DNA of 64,000 bases from Crocinitomicaceae bacterium (GTDB lineage: Bacteria > Bacteroidota > Bacteroidia > Flavobacteriales_D > Crocinitomicaceae). The translations under genes were made by a program, and so were the position numbers. The stretch is from positions 20,781 to 84,780 of the forward strand of contig JALQYQ010000005.1 in the NCBI GenBank assembly GCA_023262855.1, read 5' to 3'. Below, one piece after another: positions 52,376-61,358 of the stretch (position 1 is the stretch's first letter; the number at the start of each line of letters is the position of its first letter). The notes under the pieces were generated by a model. It was not told the origin of the DNA. It did not search any database and saw nothing but the letters and a program-made list of their open reading frames with translations.

Positions 52376-53133
52376 CCTCATATTTAAAAATCAGTTTATT
52401 TTCACTCCTTTTCGTTGGAGCTTTGACAAGTTGTAAAAAAGTAGCTGGACCAGGTGGAACATCGGCAATTCGTGGAACTGTAGTTGGAGTGAATAATTCA
52501 ACTGGTGAATCAGAAACAATTGATATTACTGTGAAGCAAGGAAATGATATCGAACATGGTGATTATTTTCTATTCAATGGTCCTGCAGGCGGAACCTTAT
52601 ACTATGTTTGGTATAACAACCCGACTTGGGTGAGTAATGGAGACCCACAATTACAAGGTCGCACAGGAATTCAGGTTAATTTCAATTACAGCGATTCAAA
52701 TCTTGAAATTGCCAACGCAACATTAACAGCAATCAATGCTGCTTTAAATGGAGATTTTACAATTTCTCAGAACAATGATATTTTGACCTTGGTTAGTTCG
52801 GCACATACAGAAATTACAGATGCTGATAATGGAACGACTAATTTCAATGTAGATGTGACAAATCAAGGAAAAGCAGATGTGAATGGAGCTGAATTAGCCA
52901 TGACAGATGAAAAAGTATATTTGATTTACGGAGACGGAACAGTGTTCAACGATATCGCGAGAACAGGTGCAGATGGAACTTTCACATTTGAAGGATTACA
53001 AATTGGAAAATACAAAGTTTATGCACTGACTAAAGATGCAACAACGGGTGAAATGGTTCCTGTTTACAAGGAAATTGAAATCACTGAGAAAGCTACTATT
53101 AATGAAATTGGTGTACTATCAATTGTGCAATAA
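52372..53133 (+). CDS. Lipoprotein with a split regulatory-like domain, coupled to CotH
   Basis: The 253-residue protein has a lipobox ending GALTSC (Cys21) and starts within the CotH stop (ATGA). A carboxypeptidase-regulatory-like strand begins at about 34 (SAIRGTVVGVN) and resumes at about 175 (ELAMTDEKVYLIYGDGT...GADGTFTFEGLQIGKYKVYAL). Between them lies an extra domain with DYFLFNGPAGGTLYYVWY, DPQLQGRTGIQV, AINAALNGDFTIS and EITDADNGTTNF. That text resembles a repeat domain I recall from phage-like and large secreted proteins. The insertion is the unusual part. A role near the CotH substrate at the outer surface is inference. Confidence 0.65.
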   Translation: MTSYLKISLFSLLFVGALTSCKKVAGPGGTSAIRGTVVGVNNSTGESETIDITVKQGNDIEHGDYFLFNGPAGGTLYYVWYNNPTWVSNGDPQLQGRTGIQVNFNYSDSNLEIANATLTAINAALNGDFTISQNNDILTLVSSAHTEITDADNGTTNFNVDVTNQGKADVNGAELAMTDEKVYLIYGDGTVFNDIARTGADGTFTFEGLQIGKYKVYALTKDATTGEMVPVYKEIEITEKATINEIGVLSIVQ

Positions 53134-53846
53134 TGAGAGTACTTTTTTCTATTATTTTATCCGTTTTAATGTGCGGAACGAGCTATGGGCAGTTCGGTTC
53201 GGTGTATAATCGTACATCGATTGGCGGTAAATATGCAATCACCAAAAAATGGTCGGTCGAGGCTGAAGTTCAGGGAAGATGGAATTTGACTGAAAAATTG
53301 TATTCAAAATCATTGTTCACACTTGAATCGAAATATGCGATTAACAAATCTATTAAGGTTGGTCTTTTGTATAGAAATTCGTGGCAAACAAATGATTACG
53401 CATTAATCGATGGAAAAAAACAAATGACTTCACAACGATTCGCTTTTGGACTTCAATTAGAACCTTCAGAATGGTTGAAAACGGATAAATTTCTTGCAAT
53501 CCAATTGTCTTCTAAAATTCAATTTGAATCGTTTAAATTCAAACGAGATCAATGGTACTGGAGAAATAAATTGACGTTGAAACCTCAGTTAAAAAGTAAA
53601 TTGATTAAACCTTTTGTGAGTGGTGAGTTATTTTACAGAACCAACCAATATTTCTTTTTATCAGGAGATGATTTCTTTACTGAAGGCTTGATGAATGAAG
53701 TACGCTACACAATCGGTACTGATTTGGATTTCAATTCCTCAAACACATTTACAGTTGGTTTAATGCTACGCGATTACAGAACAACGCGTAACACTGATAT
53801 GTTGATTAATTTGTCATATCTTCATACGTTCGGAAAGAAGAAATAA
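53133..53846 (+). CDS. DUF2490-family outer-membrane beta-barrel protein
   Basis: The 237-residue protein has a signal peptide (1-19) and a barrel-like sequence with alternating strands, starting FGSVYNRTSIGGKYAITKKWSVEAEVQGRWN and ending in SYLHTFGKKK. It is read as DUF2490. Its ATG overlaps the stop of the lipoprotein gene (TAATG), so CotH, lipoprotein and barrel are one translationally coupled set. The convergent tsaB ends one base beyond its stop. Confidence 0.72.
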   Translation: MRVLFSIILSVLMCGTSYGQFGSVYNRTSIGGKYAITKKWSVEAEVQGRWNLTEKLYSKSLFTLESKYAINKSIKVGLLYRNSWQTNDYALIDGKKQMTSQRFAFGLQLEPSEWLKTDKFLAIQLSSKIQFESFKFKRDQWYWRNKLTLKPQLKSKLIKPFVSGELFYRTNQYFFLSGDDFFTEGLMNEVRYTIGTDLDFNSSNTFTVGLMLRDYRTTRNTDMLINLSYLHTFGKKK

Positions 53847-53847
53847 A

Positions 53848-54519
53848 CTACGATTTTTTCTGAGTACTGACGAAGTCTTTCAAGTAAAACGGCTCAAAAT
53901 ACGCGACGTTTTCGAACGCAGCAGTTTGATACTTGTGATATGCAATTGTGATTTGACCTTTTGCTGACGCGTGAATTTCAGTATCTATGTTACAATTTCG
54001 GTTCTTCCAATGCGCTTCCATTTTGTTTGCACCATCCCCAAAATAAACGAATGGTTCAAAGTTAGCATATACATTTTCATCCTCCAACACATCTGCTGAA
54101 ATTGGTTTAATCAACTCCAATTCTGGTGAAAAAATCGCACTGAACACTTCCATTCGTCGCGCATCAATCAAAGCACATAAATTTTGATTCGGATACTTAT
54201 CTTTTGCTAAAGTAGCCATAGAAACTAACGAATCAACGGCAATCATTGGTATTCCAAGAGCATAACATAAACCTTTCGCTGTTGAAACACCAATCCGCAA
54301 ACCAGTATAAGATCCAGGTCCTGAAGTCACTGAAACTGCATTTAAATGCTTCATTTCAATTCCGGATTCTTTCATTACCTGTTGAATATAGGTAGTCAAG
54401 CTTTCACTGTGTGCATACGCATCTGTCAAGCTTTCCTTACAAGCAACTAATTTTCCATCGCAAGAAAGTGCAACGGAGCAAGCTTTTGTAGAAGTTTCAA
54501 GGTGTAAAATATATTCCAT
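53848..54519 (-). CDS. tsaB: tRNA threonylcarbamoyladenosine biosynthesis protein TsaB
   Basis: The 223-residue protein begins LHLETSTKACSVAL and has SVTSGPGSYTGLRIGVSTAKGLCYAL, the characteristic TsaB N-terminal ASKHA-like half. TsaB supports TsaD in making t6A37 on ANN-decoding tRNAs. Its ATG shares one base with the stop of the response-regulator gene upstream (TAATG), so the two are translationally coupled, an odd pairing. Confidence 0.9.
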   Translation of the reverse strand: MEYILHLETSTKACSVALSCDGKLVACKESLTDAYAHSESLTTYIQQVMKESGIEMKHLNAVSVTSGPGSYTGLRIGVSTAKGLCYALGIPMIAVDSLVSMATLAKDKYPNQNLCALIDARRMEVFSAIFSPELELIKPISADVLEDENVYANFEPFVYFGDGANKMEAHWKNRNCNIDTEIHASAKGQITIAYHKYQTAAFENVAYFEPFYLKDFVSTQKKS

Positions 54520-55205
54520 TAGGAAATTTCTAGTTTGAATCCAATTCCATGAATATTCAAGATTTGGATTGACTCATCCTCTTTGAGGTACTTTCTTAAC
54601 TTGGTAATAAAAACGTCTAGGCTGCGACCAACAAAATAATCGTCTTGCCCCCAAACACCATTTAACACAACCTCTCTTGCAACCACTTGATTTTTAAATT
54701 TCATCAAAATCTTTAAAATCTGTGCTTCTTTTTTAGTGAGCGTTTTTTCAAAAGAGCTATGTTTCAATGTAAAATTCACTGTATCAAAAACGTAATTGCC
54801 AATTGATAATATGGAATCGTCTTCTTTTTCGACAATAATGTTTACACGTTTGAGAAGTGCGGCAACTCTTAATTGCAATTCTTCCACGCTAAATGGTTTT
54901 GTTAAATAATCATCGCCTCCGGCTTTGAAACCTTCCACCTTGTCTTCAGTCATCGACTTAGCAGTTAGGAACAAAATAGGAATTTCAACATTGATTTTAC
55001 GAATGTCGCGTGCCAAAGAGAATCCGTCTTTTTTTGGCATCATTACATCGAAGATGCATAAATGAAATTTCTCTTCGTTGAAGCGTTTAAAACCTTCGGC
55101 ACCATCGGTACAAAGTGTAACTTGATAACCATCCGATTTCAATTGGTCTGATATTACAAAGCCTAAACTTGTGTCGTCTTCGACAAGAAGAATTTTAATT
55201 TTCAT
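54519..55205 (-). CDS. OmpR-family response regulator, RprY-like
   Basis: The 228-residue regulator starts at the ATG at 55205; the longer frame from 55304 runs through the upstream terminator and is not used. The receiver (Asp53 in IFDVMMPKKDG) and the winged helix (ILNIHGIGFKLEIS) are complete. The text, including LCIFDVMMPKKDGFSLA and DVFITKLRKYL, resembles RprY of Bacteroides, a regulator partnered by RprX. No kinase is adjacent. It lies upstream of and overlaps tsaB. Confidence 0.85.
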   Translation of the reverse strand: MKIKILLVEDDTSLGFVISDQLKSDGYQVTLCTDGAEGFKRFNEEKFHLCIFDVMMPKKDGFSLARDIRKINVEIPILFLTAKSMTEDKVEGFKAGGDDYLTKPFSVEELQLRVAALLKRVNIIVEKEDDSILSIGNYVFDTVNFTLKHSSFEKTLTKKEAQILKILMKFKNQVVAREVVLNGVWGQDDYFVGRSLDVFITKLRKYLKEDESIQILNIHGIGFKLEIS

Positions 55206-55260
55206 GGATTCAATTTGGTTGTGTAAATATACAGAATTCTTTGTTTTTCTAGTAGCTAAC

Positions 55261-55335
55261 AAAAAAACAAGAGCCTTAGACGGGAGTCCAAAGCTCTTGT
55301 ACACTAATCAACCTAACCTACTACTACTAACGCAA
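55261..55335 (-). ncRNA. Candidate short RNA or leader ending in a terminator ahead of the RprY-like gene
   Basis: On the minus strand a -7 box TACCTTTG (55340-55333) is followed by TAGGTTAGGTT (55320-55310), then a hairpin (arms GCTCTTGT at 55300-55293 on the plus strand and ACAAGAGC at 55274-55267) and a T run (55267-55261). A transcript of about 70 nt would end 56 bases before the regulator start. The same 11-mer precedes the terminator at 2382-2412. It could be a free small RNA or an attenuating leader. Confidence 0.4.
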
Positions 55336-55422
55336 AGGTAAACACTTTTTCCAATTTTGGAACATGTTTTTGATAAACGAGAAAAAGTTTAATTTTTAGA
55401 ATCTTAAGAATGAAGTCAATTT

Positions 55423-55434
55423 TTACCATGGTAA
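55423..55434. promoter_or_regulatory. Palindrome TTACCATGGTAA in the divergent regulator gap
   Basis: The 398-base gap 55206-55603 holds the minus leader/terminator described separately, this perfect 12-bp palindrome, and CCC-AAAAT-GGG just after it. A weak TATCTTTA box lies at about 55559-55566 before the PhoB-like gene at 55604. The palindrome is a plausible regulator site, but no binding protein is indicated. Confidence 0.35.
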
Positions 55435-55603
55435 CATTTCCCAAAATGGGGATTTTCAACTCACTTATCATCTCAAATGGTAAAAAACGAATGAAATTAT
55501 GTTTATTTTTTTTTCATTTTTAACACTTCCACTTTTTTTAAGAATCCAATATTCTAGTTATCTTTATCTCATAAAAAGAAATAATTGATTTAAACTCGCA
55601 ACT

Positions 55604-56278
55604 ATGGTTTCAATCTTAATAATAGATGATGAAGAAGACATCCGCGAATTGTTGAAATACAATTTAAAAAAGGAAGGATATCTTGTAGAAGTTGCGGAAA
55701 ATGGTGAGATTGGTTTAGCGCTTATGAAAGAGTTAAAACCAGACTTGATCATTTTAGATGTTATGATGCCTGGAATGGACGGTATTGAAGTTTGCGATGC
55801 AATTCGTTCAACACCTGGATTTAATCAAACCCTTATTTGTTTTTTAACTGCACGAAATGAAGATTACAGCCAAATAGCTGGACTCGATGCTGGTGCAGAT
55901 GATTACGTTGCAAAACCTGTTCGTCCAAAGGTTTTAATCAGTAGAATCAATGCTCTTTTACGCCGAAAAGGAATGCTTGCAGTTGAAGAACCATCAAATA
56001 AAGACTTGGTTATCAATCGAGAAAAATACGTTATCGAGAAAAACGGCGAAACGATACATTTACCGCGAAAAGAATTTGAACTTCTAGCATTATTGGCTTC
56101 TCGACCAGATTATGTGTTCGAACGCGATGTAATTCTGGAAAAAGTCTGGGGATCAGAAATTGTAGTTGGTGACAGAACTATTGATGTTCATGTGCGTAAA
56201 TTGCGTGAAAAAATTGGTGATGATTATATTAAAACCATCAAAGGCATCGGTTATAAATTTATTGAAAAGCAAGATTAA
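55604..56278 (+). CDS. PhoB-like response regulator without an adjacent kinase
   Basis: The 224-residue OmpR-type regulator has a receiver with Asp52 (IILDVMMPGMDG) and a winged-helix output ending TIKGIGYKFIEKQD. It is closely similar along its whole length to the regulator at 61359-62051, and the pair encloses the TonB receptor and T9SS genes. It begins a block: regulator, TonB receptor, T9SS protein, regulator, kinase. It may be an extra copy that uses the same kinase. Confidence 0.9.
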   Translation: MVSILIIDDEEDIRELLKYNLKKEGYLVEVAENGEIGLALMKELKPDLIILDVMMPGMDGIEVCDAIRSTPGFNQTLICFLTARNEDYSQIAGLDAGADDYVAKPVRPKVLISRINALLRRKGMLAVEEPSNKDLVINREKYVIEKNGETIHLPRKEFELLALLASRPDYVFERDVILEKVWGSEIVVGDRTIDVHVRKLREKIGDDYIKTIKGIGYKFIEKQD

Positions 56279-56440
56279 ATACTTTTCTCACACCCCAATT
56301 TTATCAACATTTAAGAATTAAGCAAGTATTTCTACAGTGTTAACTCTGTATTACCTCGATTTAATAAACTAGTAACCTTTCAGTAATTCTACAATAAGAG
56401 TATCAACGTTCCTTTGCATCGTAAAAAAACAAAGAAACGG

Positions 56441-59290
56441 ATGAACTTAAAAACACTTTCAATTTTCATTGCTCTTTTCATGAGCACATGCATTTTTGGA
56501 CAAACAGGAACTATTAGTGGAAAGGTAACTGATGGTAAAACAAGTGAAACATTACCAGGAGTTAAAATTTTAATCGAAAATCAAATCTATAAAATCATCA
56601 CTGATTTGGATGGTAATTTTAGCTTTCAAAATATTCCTGTAGGTAATTACAACTTAATTTTCAATTACAACGGATACAATACAAAAATCATTTCTGATAT
56701 CCTTGTTAAAGCAAACGAAGTAACTAGTTTTGAAATTGTGATGGAACCCGTCGTAAAGGAAATTGGAGCGGTTACAGTTAAAGCAACCGTTAACAAAGAA
56801 TCTATCGACAACATAAATCGCTTAAAAAGCAATGCTGCTGGTCAAGTTGATGGAATCTCACAACAAGAAATCAAACGTTCTCCTGACAGAGATGCAAGTG
56901 CTGTTTTAAAACGTGTAAGTGGAGCATCAGTTCAAGATAATAAGTTTGTCATTATTCGTGGATTGAATGATCGCTACAACACAGCTATGATTAATGGATT
57001 GCCATTACCGTCTACCGAAGCAGACAGAAAAGCATTTTCATTTGATATTTTTCCTTCTACGATGTTAGATAACATGATGATTTATAAAACAGCATCACCA
57101 GATTTACCAGGAGATTTTGCTGGTGGTGTTATTTTAGTAAATACGAAGGATATTCCAGAAAAAGATTTTGTTTCTTTTAGCGTAGGAACAAATTATAACA
57201 CACAGTCTACATTTAAATCTTATTCAAATTACGATGGAAGTAAAAATGATTGGATTGGATTTGGTGTAAAAGATAGAATGTATCCTAATTCATTGCCTTC
57301 TACAACTGAATTCAAAGAATTGCTTTCAAATCCTTCAACACGTTTTGAAAACAGTAAAGTTTTTTCAAATGACTGGCAAATCAACAATAAAAACGCGTCA
57401 CCACTTGGGCAAAATTATCAAGTTGGATTTGCAAAAACGATTCGTCCTGATTCATTAAAATCAAATACGTTCGGTATTGTTGGTGCAATGAGTTATAATT
57501 ACACGCGTCGCTATTTGGATGTTACACGTAAAGACTACAACGAAGATTCTTCACGTGTTTTTGATTATAAAGATGCAACTTATCGTGAAAATGTTTCTTG
57601 GGGAGGAATGTTGAATTTTGCATATAAGTTTGGCAAGAATAACAAAATAACCTTAAAGAACTTATTTAGTGATAATTCAACGGACCAAGTTATTTTAAGA
57701 ACAGGTGAAAACATTGATGCAGATCAAATTATTAAAGCAACTGCTATGCAATATACGAGCAGTAAAATGTTTACTTCTCAATTAAATGGTGAACACTTAA
57801 TCAAATCAACTGATAGTACATCAATTAAAGTAAAGTGGGGACTTGATTATAGTAAAACAATTACTACTATCCCTAATTTAAAGAGAATGCTTTATTACAA
57901 AAACAGAACTCCGCAGGGAACTGCTTCTGATTCAATCTTCACGGCATATGTACCTTTTGGTTCACCTTCACCGGATTTTGCAGGTAAGTTCTTTTCAAAT
58001 CTTGGAGAAGATTTATATGCTGCAATGGCTGAAATAGCTATTCCGTATAACTTTTTAAAAGAAAACAGTACACTTAAAATTGGATACGCTGGTTCAATAA
58101 AGTCAAGAGCATTCAATGCGCGTGTATTTGGGTACGCAATCAATAGTCCAGCTCAGTTCAATTACGATTTATTACTTCTTCCACAAGATTCAATTTTCGC
58201 AGAAGAAAACATCAACGCACAAGGATTTAAACTTGGTGAATCAACAAATCCATCAGATTCATATTCAGCTTCAACAAACTTACACGCTGGTTACGTAATG
58301 ACAGATCAAAAATTAACATCGAAATTGAGAGCTGTTTACGGTTTACGTGTTGAAAATTTCAGACAACAATTAAGTTCAATAAGTTATGGTGGAGATTCAA
58401 TTAATATTGATAATACGACACTAAGCTTCTTGCCTTCATTGAATTTAACTTATTCATTGAATAAGAAAATGAATTTCCGTGGTGCTGTATCAAGAACAGT
58501 AGCTCGACCAGATTTCCGTGAATTGGCACCTTTCTCCTTCTATGACTTTAATACATCTTCTGCAGTAGTTGGTAATGACACCTTACAAGCAGCAACTATT
58601 ACGAATATAGATTTGCGTTATGAATATTTCCCTGGAAGTGGACAAATCATTTCAACATCAGTATTCTACAAAGACTTCAACAATCCTATTGAAAATACTG
58701 TATTCTTTGGCGGATCTGGATCTAGAACATATACCTTTAGAAATGTTACCAATGCCGTTGATTATGGAATTGAATTGGAATACCGAACAAAATTGAGTAA
58801 AATCGATTCTCTTTTCAATTCAAATGCACTTGATAACTTCACATTTTACACAAACTTAACATTTGTGAAATCTGTTGTTGACTTGTCAAATGTTGCAACT
58901 GCAGTTACAGATGAAGAAAAATATCGTCCAATGCAAGGGCAATCACCTTACTTAATTAATGGTGGTTTGGTTTATCAAAACGATTCAATTGGATTTGGAG
59001 CAAGTGTTTTGGTTAACAGAATTGGTCGCCGTATTGCGTTTGTTGGAACAAATGGTTACCAAGACATCTATGAAAACCCTCGTACTGTGCTAGATTTTCA
59101 GTTAGTTAAAACTGTATTCAAAAACAAGCAGGGTGAAATCAAATTAAACGCAAGTGATATTTTTAATCAAAACGCGATTTTTTATCAAGACTTTAACCAC
59201 TCTAAGAAATACGAAGCAGCCGAAGACAAAGTGATTCAAGGCATTAAATTCGGTCGTAACTTTAGCTTTTCGTTCGCATACAAATTCTAA
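56441..59290 (+). CDS. TonB-dependent receptor with carboxypeptidase-regulatory N-terminus
   Basis: The ATG at 56441 gives a signal peptide ending MSTCIFGQ; the TTG at 56414 adds nine basic residues and is not favoured. The 949-residue protein has a carboxypeptidase-regulatory-like domain (about 22-105; TISGKVTDGKTSETLPGVKI), a plug (about 120-240; VIIRGLNDRYNTAMINGLP, PSTMLDNMMIYKTASPDLPGDFAGG), and a beta-barrel ending FSFSFAYKF. Such receptors import scarce substrates through the outer membrane with TonB. No SusD partner is adjacent. A PhoB/PhoR-like pair nearby hints at phosphate-linked control, but the substrate is not shown. Confidence 0.92.
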   Translation: MNLKTLSIFIALFMSTCIFGQTGTISGKVTDGKTSETLPGVKILIENQIYKIITDLDGNFSFQNIPVGNYNLIFNYNGYNTKIISDILVKANEVTSFEIVMEPVVKEIGAVTVKATVNKESIDNINRLKSNAAGQVDGISQQEIKRSPDRDASAVLKRVSGASVQDNKFVIIRGLNDRYNTAMINGLPLPSTEADRKAFSFDIFPSTMLDNMMIYKTASPDLPGDFAGGVILVNTKDIPEKDFVSFSVGTNYNTQSTFKSYSNYDGSKNDWIGFGVKDRMYPNSLPSTTEFKELLSNPSTRFENSKVFSNDWQINNKNASPLGQNYQVGFAKTIRPDSLKSNTFGIVGAMSYNYTRRYLDVTRKDYNEDSSRVFDYKDATYRENVSWGGMLNFAYKFGKNNKITLKNLFSDNSTDQVILRTGENIDADQIIKATAMQYTSSKMFTSQLNGEHLIKSTDSTSIKVKWGLDYSKTITTIPNLKRMLYYKNRTPQGTASDSIFTAYVPFGSPSPDFAGKFFSNLGEDLYAAMAEIAIPYNFLKENSTLKIGYAGSIKSRAFNARVFGYAINSPAQFNYDLLLLPQDSIFAEENINAQGFKLGESTNPSDSYSASTNLHAGYVMTDQKLTSKLRAVYGLRVENFRQQLSSISYGGDSINIDNTTLSFLPSLNLTYSLNKKMNFRGAVSRTVARPDFRELAPFSFYDFNTSSAVVGNDTLQAATITNIDLRYEYFPGSGQIISTSVFYKDFNNPIENTVFFGGSGSRTYTFRNVTNAVDYGIELEYRTKLSKIDSLFNSNALDNFTFYTNLTFVKSVVDLSNVATAVTDEEKYRPMQGQSPYLINGGLVYQNDSIGFGASVLVNRIGRRIAFVGTNGYQDIYENPRTVLDFQLVKTVFKNKQGEIKLNASDIFNQNAIFYQDFNHSKKYEAAEDKVIQGIKFGRNFSFSFAYKF

Positions 59291-59314
59291 AGTATTACTT
59301 CACTTTTTGTTTCA

Positions 59315-59346
59315 AACCCTCAATGTTAACATTGGGGGTTTTTTAT
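59315..59346 (+). terminator. Terminator after the TonB receptor gene
   Basis: AACCCTCAATG (59315-59325), loop TTAA, CATTGGGGGTT (59330-59340). The eleven-base-pair stem has one G-U and is followed by T. It separates the receptor from the T9SS gene, which must then have its own promoter or depend on read-through. Confidence 0.8.
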
Positions 59347-59475
59347 TAATCATTTCTTAAACTAAGAATAATTAAGCCCTAACCTCCTCCCGAATCAATC
59401 CACCTACTTTTGGTGTGTCTAAAATGGGTGAGGCAGCTTCCCAGAAAATACTGCCAAAATTTTTTAAATCTAAAA

Positions 59476-61296
59476 ATGAAAAGAAATTTACTATTAACAG
59501 CATTCGCAATTATAAGCTTTTTAAGTTTGAATGCACAGGTAACAATCTCAAGTGATATTACTTCAAATACTACTTGGACAAACAACAATATTTACACTTT
59601 AACAGGTGGATTTATTTATGTAACAAATAACGCAACATTAACAATTGAACCAGGAACAATTATCCGTGGTAATGCATCAACATTGGTTATTACCCGCGGT
59701 GCTAAAATCATGGCTGAAGGTACAGTTACACAACCAATTGTTTTTACTTCCTATCAAAGTGCAGGAAATAGAAATGCAGGCGACTGGGGTGGAATTATCA
59801 TTTGTGGTAAAGCGCCAATTAATGACCCAGCTGGTGAACGCCTTGGAGAAGGTGGGATTGATCCAGTTAAAGGTTTGTACGGTGGAACAGACGTAAATGA
59901 CAACTCAGGAGTTTTGAAATACGTTCGAATCGAGTATGCTGGAGTAGCGTATCTACCGAATAACGAAACAAATGGATTGACAATGGGAGCAGTTGGTTTA
60001 GGTACAACAATCGACTATGTACAAGTGAGTCACGGTGGTGATGATGCGTTTGAGTGGTTTGGTGGAACAGTAAACTGTAAACACTTAATTGCAAACAAAA
60101 CATTGGATGATATGTTTGACACTGATTATGGTTTTGGCGGAAGAATTCAATTCGCTGTTGGATTAAGTGATTCATTAGTTGCAGATATTTCTGGATCAAA
60201 TGGATTTGAATCTGACAATGATGCAACTGGAACAACAAATGGACCATTGACTAAACCAATTTTCTCTAATATTTCTGTTTTCGGTCCAATGGCAACACAA
60301 AACAGTACAGGTTATAACTCAAACTTCAAACGTGCTGCACATTTAAGAAGAAGTACATCAACTTGTACATACAATTCAATTTTCGCAGGATTCCCAGTAG
60401 GATTGAAAATTGACGGAACTACAACTGGAAACAATTGTACATCAGGAACATTGCAATTTAAAAATAATATCATTGCTGGATGTCCAACTCCTTTGGATTC
60501 AACAACTTTAACATTTGGAATGGCTGCTTGGTTCAATGCAGGAGGAAATTCAATTCTACCAACACCACAAGGATTACAAGCAGTGGCTCCGACAAATTAC
60601 ACAAATCCAAATTTCTTACTTTCAGCAGGTTCTCCAGCTTTAACAGGTGCAAACTTCTCTGCAGCTAATTTGAACAATGCATTTTTTGAAACTACAACTT
60701 ATCGTGGTGCATTTGATGGAACAAATGACTGGACAGCATGTTGGGCTAATTTCGATCCACAAAATGAAAACTACGATGTTCCTAACTATGGTTTAGCGGC
60801 ATCAGCTACAGTGTCTTCTGTTGATACGGTAGCAACATTTACAAATTCATCAGTTGGCGCAACAACATATGCTTGGGATTTTGGTGATGGTAATTCTTCA
60901 ACAAGTGCTAATCCAGTTCACAACTATTCAACTTCAGGAACATATATAGTAACATTAACTGCATCAAACGGTAACTGTGAATCAGTTGATTCTTTCGACG
61001 TTGTCATCACAATTGCTGGTATTGAAGAATTATCAACTGTTTCATCTGTAAAATTGTATCCTAATCCAGCTAAAGAAAATGTTACTATCGAAATGATTAT
61101 GAAAGAAAACACTGAAGTTACTTTCACAATCATTGATAATGCTGGTAAGATTGTAGCGGTTGAAAACTCAATGGTTAATATAGGGAAAAACACTCAAACA
61201 TTGAACACATCAGCATTGAACGCAGGATATTACAATGTAATTATCTCAACAGAAAATGCTATTGCTAAAACCATCAAATTAGCAATTAACAAATAA
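59476..61296 (+). CDS. T9SS-exported protein with a PKD domain
   Basis: The ATG at 59476 gives a signal peptide (MKRNLLLTAFAIISFLSLNAQ); the TTG at 59410 is rejected. The 606-residue protein has a beta-helix-like main domain (about 25-430; IEPGTIIRGNAS, VISHGGDDAFEWFGG-type text), a PKD domain (about 455-525; WDFGDGNSSTSANPVHNY) and a type A T9SS sorting domain (about 530-606; VKLYPNPAKENVTI). It is exported by type IX secretion and probably surface-bound or released. It lies between a TonB receptor and a PhoB/PhoR-like pair and may supply the receptor. Confidence 0.88.
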   Translation: MKRNLLLTAFAIISFLSLNAQVTISSDITSNTTWTNNNIYTLTGGFIYVTNNATLTIEPGTIIRGNASTLVITRGAKIMAEGTVTQPIVFTSYQSAGNRNAGDWGGIIICGKAPINDPAGERLGEGGIDPVKGLYGGTDVNDNSGVLKYVRIEYAGVAYLPNNETNGLTMGAVGLGTTIDYVQVSHGGDDAFEWFGGTVNCKHLIANKTLDDMFDTDYGFGGRIQFAVGLSDSLVADISGSNGFESDNDATGTTNGPLTKPIFSNISVFGPMATQNSTGYNSNFKRAAHLRRSTSTCTYNSIFAGFPVGLKIDGTTTGNNCTSGTLQFKNNIIAGCPTPLDSTTLTFGMAAWFNAGGNSILPTPQGLQAVAPTNYTNPNFLLSAGSPALTGANFSAANLNNAFFETTTYRGAFDGTNDWTACWANFDPQNENYDVPNYGLAASATVSSVDTVATFTNSSVGATTYAWDFGDGNSSTSANPVHNYSTSGTYIVTLTASNGNCESVDSFDVVITIAGIEELSTVSSVKLYPNPAKENVTIEMIMKENTEVTFTIIDNAGKIVAVENSMVNIGKNTQTLNTSALNAGYYNVIISTENAIAKTIKLAINK

Positions 61297-61310
61297 AATA
61301 AGTGAATTCA

Positions 61311-61346
61311 GGAGATTGCTCATAATTGTGAGTAATCTCCTTTTTT
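61311..61346 (+). terminator. Terminator after the T9SS gene
   Basis: GGAGATTGCTCA (61311-61322), loop TAATTG, TGAGTAATCTCC (61329-61340). The twelve-base-pair stem has one G-U and is followed by TTTTTT. It ends 12 bases before the next ATG. Confidence 0.85.
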
Positions 61347-61358
61347 AATTTTCAAATT

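Noticed and set aside
56280..56440. Pho box upstream of the TonB receptor
   Set aside because: Some loosely repeated words (ATTACC, GTAACC, GTAATT) occur, but spacing is irregular and no consensus fits.
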